32,786 bases of DNA. Source: a virus. A program made the translations under genes and the position numbers. The DNA lies in the IMG/VR virus record IMGVR_UViG_3300048587_001152, positions 1 to 32,786 of that record; one strand, given 5' to 3'. Positions 30,625-32,786 of the stretch are shown here, piece after piece; position 1 is the first letter of the stretch; every line of letters starts with the position of its first letter. The notes beneath the pieces were generated by a model. It worked only from the letters and a program-made list of their open reading frames with translations, did not search any database and was not told where the DNA came from.

Positions 30625-31005
30625 ATGGACGAGTACGAGTTCACCTTCCAAGGGCAGCTGACCGTGACCCCCGACTTCGAGGGCGAGGAGTTCGACCGCG
30701 AGGCCGAGCTCGACAACGTGTTCGATCTGACCGCTGAGGAGCTGGCCAGGCTCGAGGACGTCATCGATCCCATCGTGTCGGGTGCACTGGCCGCCGGAAC
30801 GATCGAGATCTCGCTGACGGTCCAGGCCTCCACCTACCCGGAGGCGGCTGCGTGTGCCGACTCGGCGGTGCGGTCGTCGCTTCACACCGCCGGCGTCAAC
30901 ACCAAGGACTGGAACGTCCACGGCAGCCACTACTCGGTCGAGTTCGTCAGCGTCACCACCATCGACCCGGATCTCGCCGACAGCGACGGCCTCGTCGAGG
31001 CCTAG
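30625..31005 (+). CDS. Acidic protein, possible partner of the HicA-like protein
   Basis: A 126-residue acidic protein. The C-terminal part (TIEISLTVQASTYPEAAACA ... AVRSSLHTAGVNTKDWNVHG) has an alpha-beta pattern like small proteins encoded next to HicA-like genes in actinobacteria. AAGGAG at 30612-30617 with a seven-base spacer supports ATG 30625; an in-frame ATG at 30607 is less likely. It follows 33 bases after the HicA-like stop and has opposite charge, as in toxin-antitoxin pairs. Antitoxin function is inference. Confidence 0.62.
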   Translation: MDEYEFTFQGQLTVTPDFEGEEFDREAELDNVFDLTAEELARLEDVIDPIVSGALAAGTIEISLTVQASTYPEAAACADSAVRSSLHTAGVNTKDWNVHGSHYSVEFVSVTTIDPDLADSDGLVEA

Positions 31006-31047
31006 CCCCTTCGCTGGACTGGGGCACACGTGCAAGGGTGGGCCTCC

Positions 31048-31302
31048 ATGGTCCACCTCACCGGGAGTCAGCTGCAGCGAGACTCGCGCACCGTTCCCCT
31101 GCGGGCGGCCGATGACCCGTACGCCCCGCTGGGCACCCTTCACGCCGTGAAGCCCGGCACGTTCCGGGCCGTGTGCGGGACCGAGGTCAACTACGTGTGG
31201 AAGGACATCCCGTGGGCGACCCCCGCCCGGCTCGGCTGCGAGCGATGCACCGACTGCACCGCGGCAGCACCACCCGGCGCCGAACCGCCTGGCCAGGTGT
31301 AG
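31048..31302 (+). CDS. Small cysteine-containing hypothetical protein
   Basis: An 84-residue protein. The second half has C-x-n-C-x2-C spacing (VCGTEVNYVWKDIPW ... LGCERCTDC) that could bind one metal. No homologue is recognised. ATG 31048 is chosen over GTG 31030 because AAGGGTGGG lies just upstream. It ends 24 bases before the converging lipoprotein stop. It may be a lysogeny accessory gene. Confidence 0.58.
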   Translation: MVHLTGSQLQRDSRTVPLRAADDPYAPLGTLHAVKPGTFRAVCGTEVNYVWKDIPWATPARLGCERCTDCTAAAPPGAEPPGQV

Positions 31303-31325
31303 CGGGGTTACCAATCCGCCGTGGG

Positions 31326-31850
31326 CTACCGGTACGGCTGCCAGGCCTCGGCGACGCTTGCGACGTCTTTCGCTGCGTTGGTCACGTAGTCGAACAAGGG
31401 TGCGCAGTCGGCCGAGATCGGGTAGGTGCAGCTGCCGTCCTCCAGCGCTTGGGCGCCGTCAATCACCCCTTGCGAGGCCGTGTCGAGTTCGTCGACGAGC
31501 TCGGCGATCTCGGCGGGCGGCGGCCCATCTTCGGCCAGCACCTTCAAGGTGGTCTGGATGAGGTCGGCCTCGATGCTTGCGGTGAGGATGACGATCGGCA
31601 GGCTGCTCCCGCAGGTCGGGTCCAGTTCAAAGGGGACGCACGCAGCGATCTGTTCGCTGGTCTCGGTTAGGTCGTCGAGCGTCGGGCCCAACTCGCTGGA
31701 GTAGCGACGCATGGCGACCGCCGGGTCGGTGGTCGTCGTGGTCGGCTCCGTAGTTGTCGACTCAGATGGCCCTGCGTCGGCGTCGTCGCCCGTGCTTCCG
31801 CAGCCCACCAGCGCGACCGCCAGCAGCAGCCCGGCCATCATCCGTCGCAT
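31326..31850 (-). CDS. Lipoprotein, possible superinfection-exclusion factor
   Basis: A 174-residue lipoprotein on the minus strand. A positive N-terminus (MRRMM) and hydrophobic segment end in a lipobox (ALVGC, modified C17), followed by a Thr/Ser/Glu-rich linker (about 24-43) and a helical mature domain with four cysteines, probably two disulfides. GGGAGG lies upstream of the ATG on its own strand. It sits 48 bases downstream of the integrase gene, in the same direction, so the two are likely co-transcribed in the lysogen. Lipoproteins at such positions in other phages block DNA entry of related phages; here that is inference. Confidence 0.85.
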   Translation of the reverse strand: MRRMMAGLLLAVALVGCGSTGDDADAGPSESTTTEPTTTTTDPAVAMRRYSSELGPTLDDLTETSEQIAACVPFELDPTCGSSLPIVILTASIEADLIQTTLKVLAEDGPPPAEIAELVDELDTASQGVIDGAQALEDGSCTYPISADCAPLFDYVTNAAKDVASVAEAWQPYR

Positions 31851-31898
31851 CGTGGGTCCTCCCGTGGCGGTCCACCGTGGTCCGCCGACACCGGGAGC

Positions 31899-32786
31899 CT
31901 AGGCAGCCTGCTGGCGCAGCGCCATCGCAGCGCGAACCCGCTCGGTGCTGACTGGCCGCAGGTAGGAGCGGATCGTCGTGTCGGGTCGGACGTGCCCGGC
32001 GACCTCTTGGACGAGCTGCACGTCGCCGCAGGCCTCCATGAGCTCGGAGAGGCAGGTGCGGCGGAAGGCGTGCGCGGACCGGCCGTCCAGCGGGCGGCGC
32101 TTCACTCCGGCCTCGCTGACCCATCGGTTGACGTAGCGGCTGATGGTGGCGGGGGAGAGGCCGAGGTGTGGTTCGGTGCGCTGGCGGATGAGCGGCCCCG
32201 ACGAGTGGCCGGTCTCGGACAGGTAGGCCTCGATCAGGCGGGCGGTGGCCGGAGCGATCGGCGGCCGCCGCTCGTGGTTCTTCGCCCGAAGCAGCAGGGT
32301 GAGCCGCACCGGGTCGTAGTCCTCGACGCGCAGGAGGGCGACGTCGGCGCAGCGGGCAGCCACGTCGTCCATGATGCCGACGATGAGCCGAGCCCGTAGG
32401 TCGGGCAGCGCAGCCACCACGGCCAGGACCTCGGGCCGGGAGAACGTGACCGGCTCCCGGTGAGGGACCCGGATCGAGGGGATGTGGGCGGTTGGGTCCC
32501 GGCGGATCTTGCCCTGGGCCTGAAGCCACCGGCAGAAGGTGCGGACCCTCGACACCATGTTGCGCCGGGTGGAGGGCGCGAGGTGGGCGTGGGTCTCCAT
32601 CCACCGGTCGATGATCGCGGGCCCGAGCTGGCTGACCGGTCGTCGGCCGTGGACCTCGGCGAGCGTGGCCAGCGTGTAGGTGATGGCGTCACGTGCTGGT
32701 GCGCCGATCTCGCCTCGGCGGTAGCGGCCGGTGACGTACGTGTGTGCGGCTGCCACGAGTGGAGCCGCCTGCTCCATGTTGCTCAT
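31899..32786 (-). CDS. int: Tyrosine site-specific recombinase (integrase)
   Basis: A 295-residue tyrosine recombinase on the minus strand that would integrate and excise the phage DNA. The N-terminal half has a SAM-like core-binding domain (LAPSTRRNMVSRVRTFCRWL). Catalytic residues: R145 in AARCADVALLR, K169 in RAKNHERR, H239-x-x-R242 in HAFRRT, H265 in AGHVRP, and nucleophile Y275 in RSYLRP. The start codon lies at the extreme right edge, so an upstream start cannot be excluded. No attachment core is recognisable inside the window apart from the possible tRNA. Confidence 0.95.
   Translation of the reverse strand: MSNMEQAAPLVAAAHTYVTGRYRRGEIGAPARDAITYTLATLAEVHGRRPVSQLGPAIIDRWMETHAHLAPSTRRNMVSRVRTFCRWLQAQGKIRRDPTAHIPSIRVPHREPVTFSRPEVLAVVAALPDLRARLIVGIMDDVAARCADVALLRVEDYDPVRLTLLLRAKNHERRPPIAPATARLIEAYLSETGHSSGPLIRQRTEPHLGLSPATISRYVNRWVSEAGVKRRPLDGRSAHAFRRTCLSELMEACGDVQLVQEVAGHVRPDTTIRSYLRPVSTERVRAAMALRQQAA

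Noticed and set aside
1-32786. CRISPR array, insertion sequence or rRNA
   Set aside because: No regularly spaced identical repeats with unique spacers, no transposase, and no rRNA-like stretch seen.

Overview
This window reads as about 33 kb of a temperate, long-tailed (siphovirus-type) actinobacteriophage, either a prophage or a free phage or circular contig. Base composition is very GC-rich with strong G/C preference at third codon positions. GTG starts are common, and most genes are coupled through ATGA, GTGA or TGATG stop-start overlaps. The protein families (P27-type small terminase, Terminase_1-type large terminase, HK97 portal, protease and capsid, a slippery tail-chaperone pair, CHAP lysin) fit a phage of a high-GC actinobacterium. 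I cannot name the host genus from sequence alone.

Layout: (1) 1-10840 is a tightly packed rightward early or accessory operon. It holds unknown small proteins, a DUF5131 (Gp37/Gp68) three-cysteine protein, an ASCH-like protein, a C2H2-like zinc-finger protein, a large ParB-like protein, a sigma-factor-like protein, a replication-initiator-like protein fused to an HNH nuclease, and an endonuclease VII-type nuclease. Inside the 3' part of the HNH fusion gene (about 9321-9500) lies a highly structured DNA element, a candidate replication origin. (2) 10888-10915 is a hairpin that probably separates early from late genes. (3) 11037-17396 is the packaging and head module: HNH nuclease, TerS, TerL, small membrane protein, portal, prohead protease, major capsid protein, then a strong hairpin. 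(4) 17482-21463 holds head decoration and head-tail joining proteins plus the major tail protein. A 27-C homopolymer lies in one intergenic gap. (5) 21500-28070 is the tail module: tail assembly chaperone with a -1 frameshift, tape measure protein, tail protein with an inserted LamG-like domain, another minor tail protein, and an alpha/beta hydrolase. (6) 28136-30147 is the lysis cassette: duplicated-repeat membrane protein, CHAP endolysin, three-helix membrane protein, and a membrane/coiled-coil protein. (7) 30162-30238 is tRNA-Thr(CGT), followed by a strong terminator. (8) 30361-32786 is an accessory and lysogeny end: a HicA-like small protein and its partner, a small cysteine-containing protein, then on the minus strand a lipoprotein gene and a tyrosine integrase whose start codon is the last base of the window.

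How the parts work together: the nucleases and the initiator-like protein would serve DNA replication and packaging. Terminase, portal, protease and capsid build the DNA-filled head. The connector proteins join it to a tail whose length is set by an 814-residue tape measure (roughly 120 nm by the usual 1.5 angstroms per residue). The tail tip carries carbohydrate-binding-like and esterase-like domains suited to the cell envelope. The integrase with the adjacent lipoprotein and the HicA-like pair are the likely lysogeny-expressed part. No repressor, excisionase, DNA polymerase, primase or helicase is visible; these may lie outside the window. No stretch longer than 300 bases lacks a gene.
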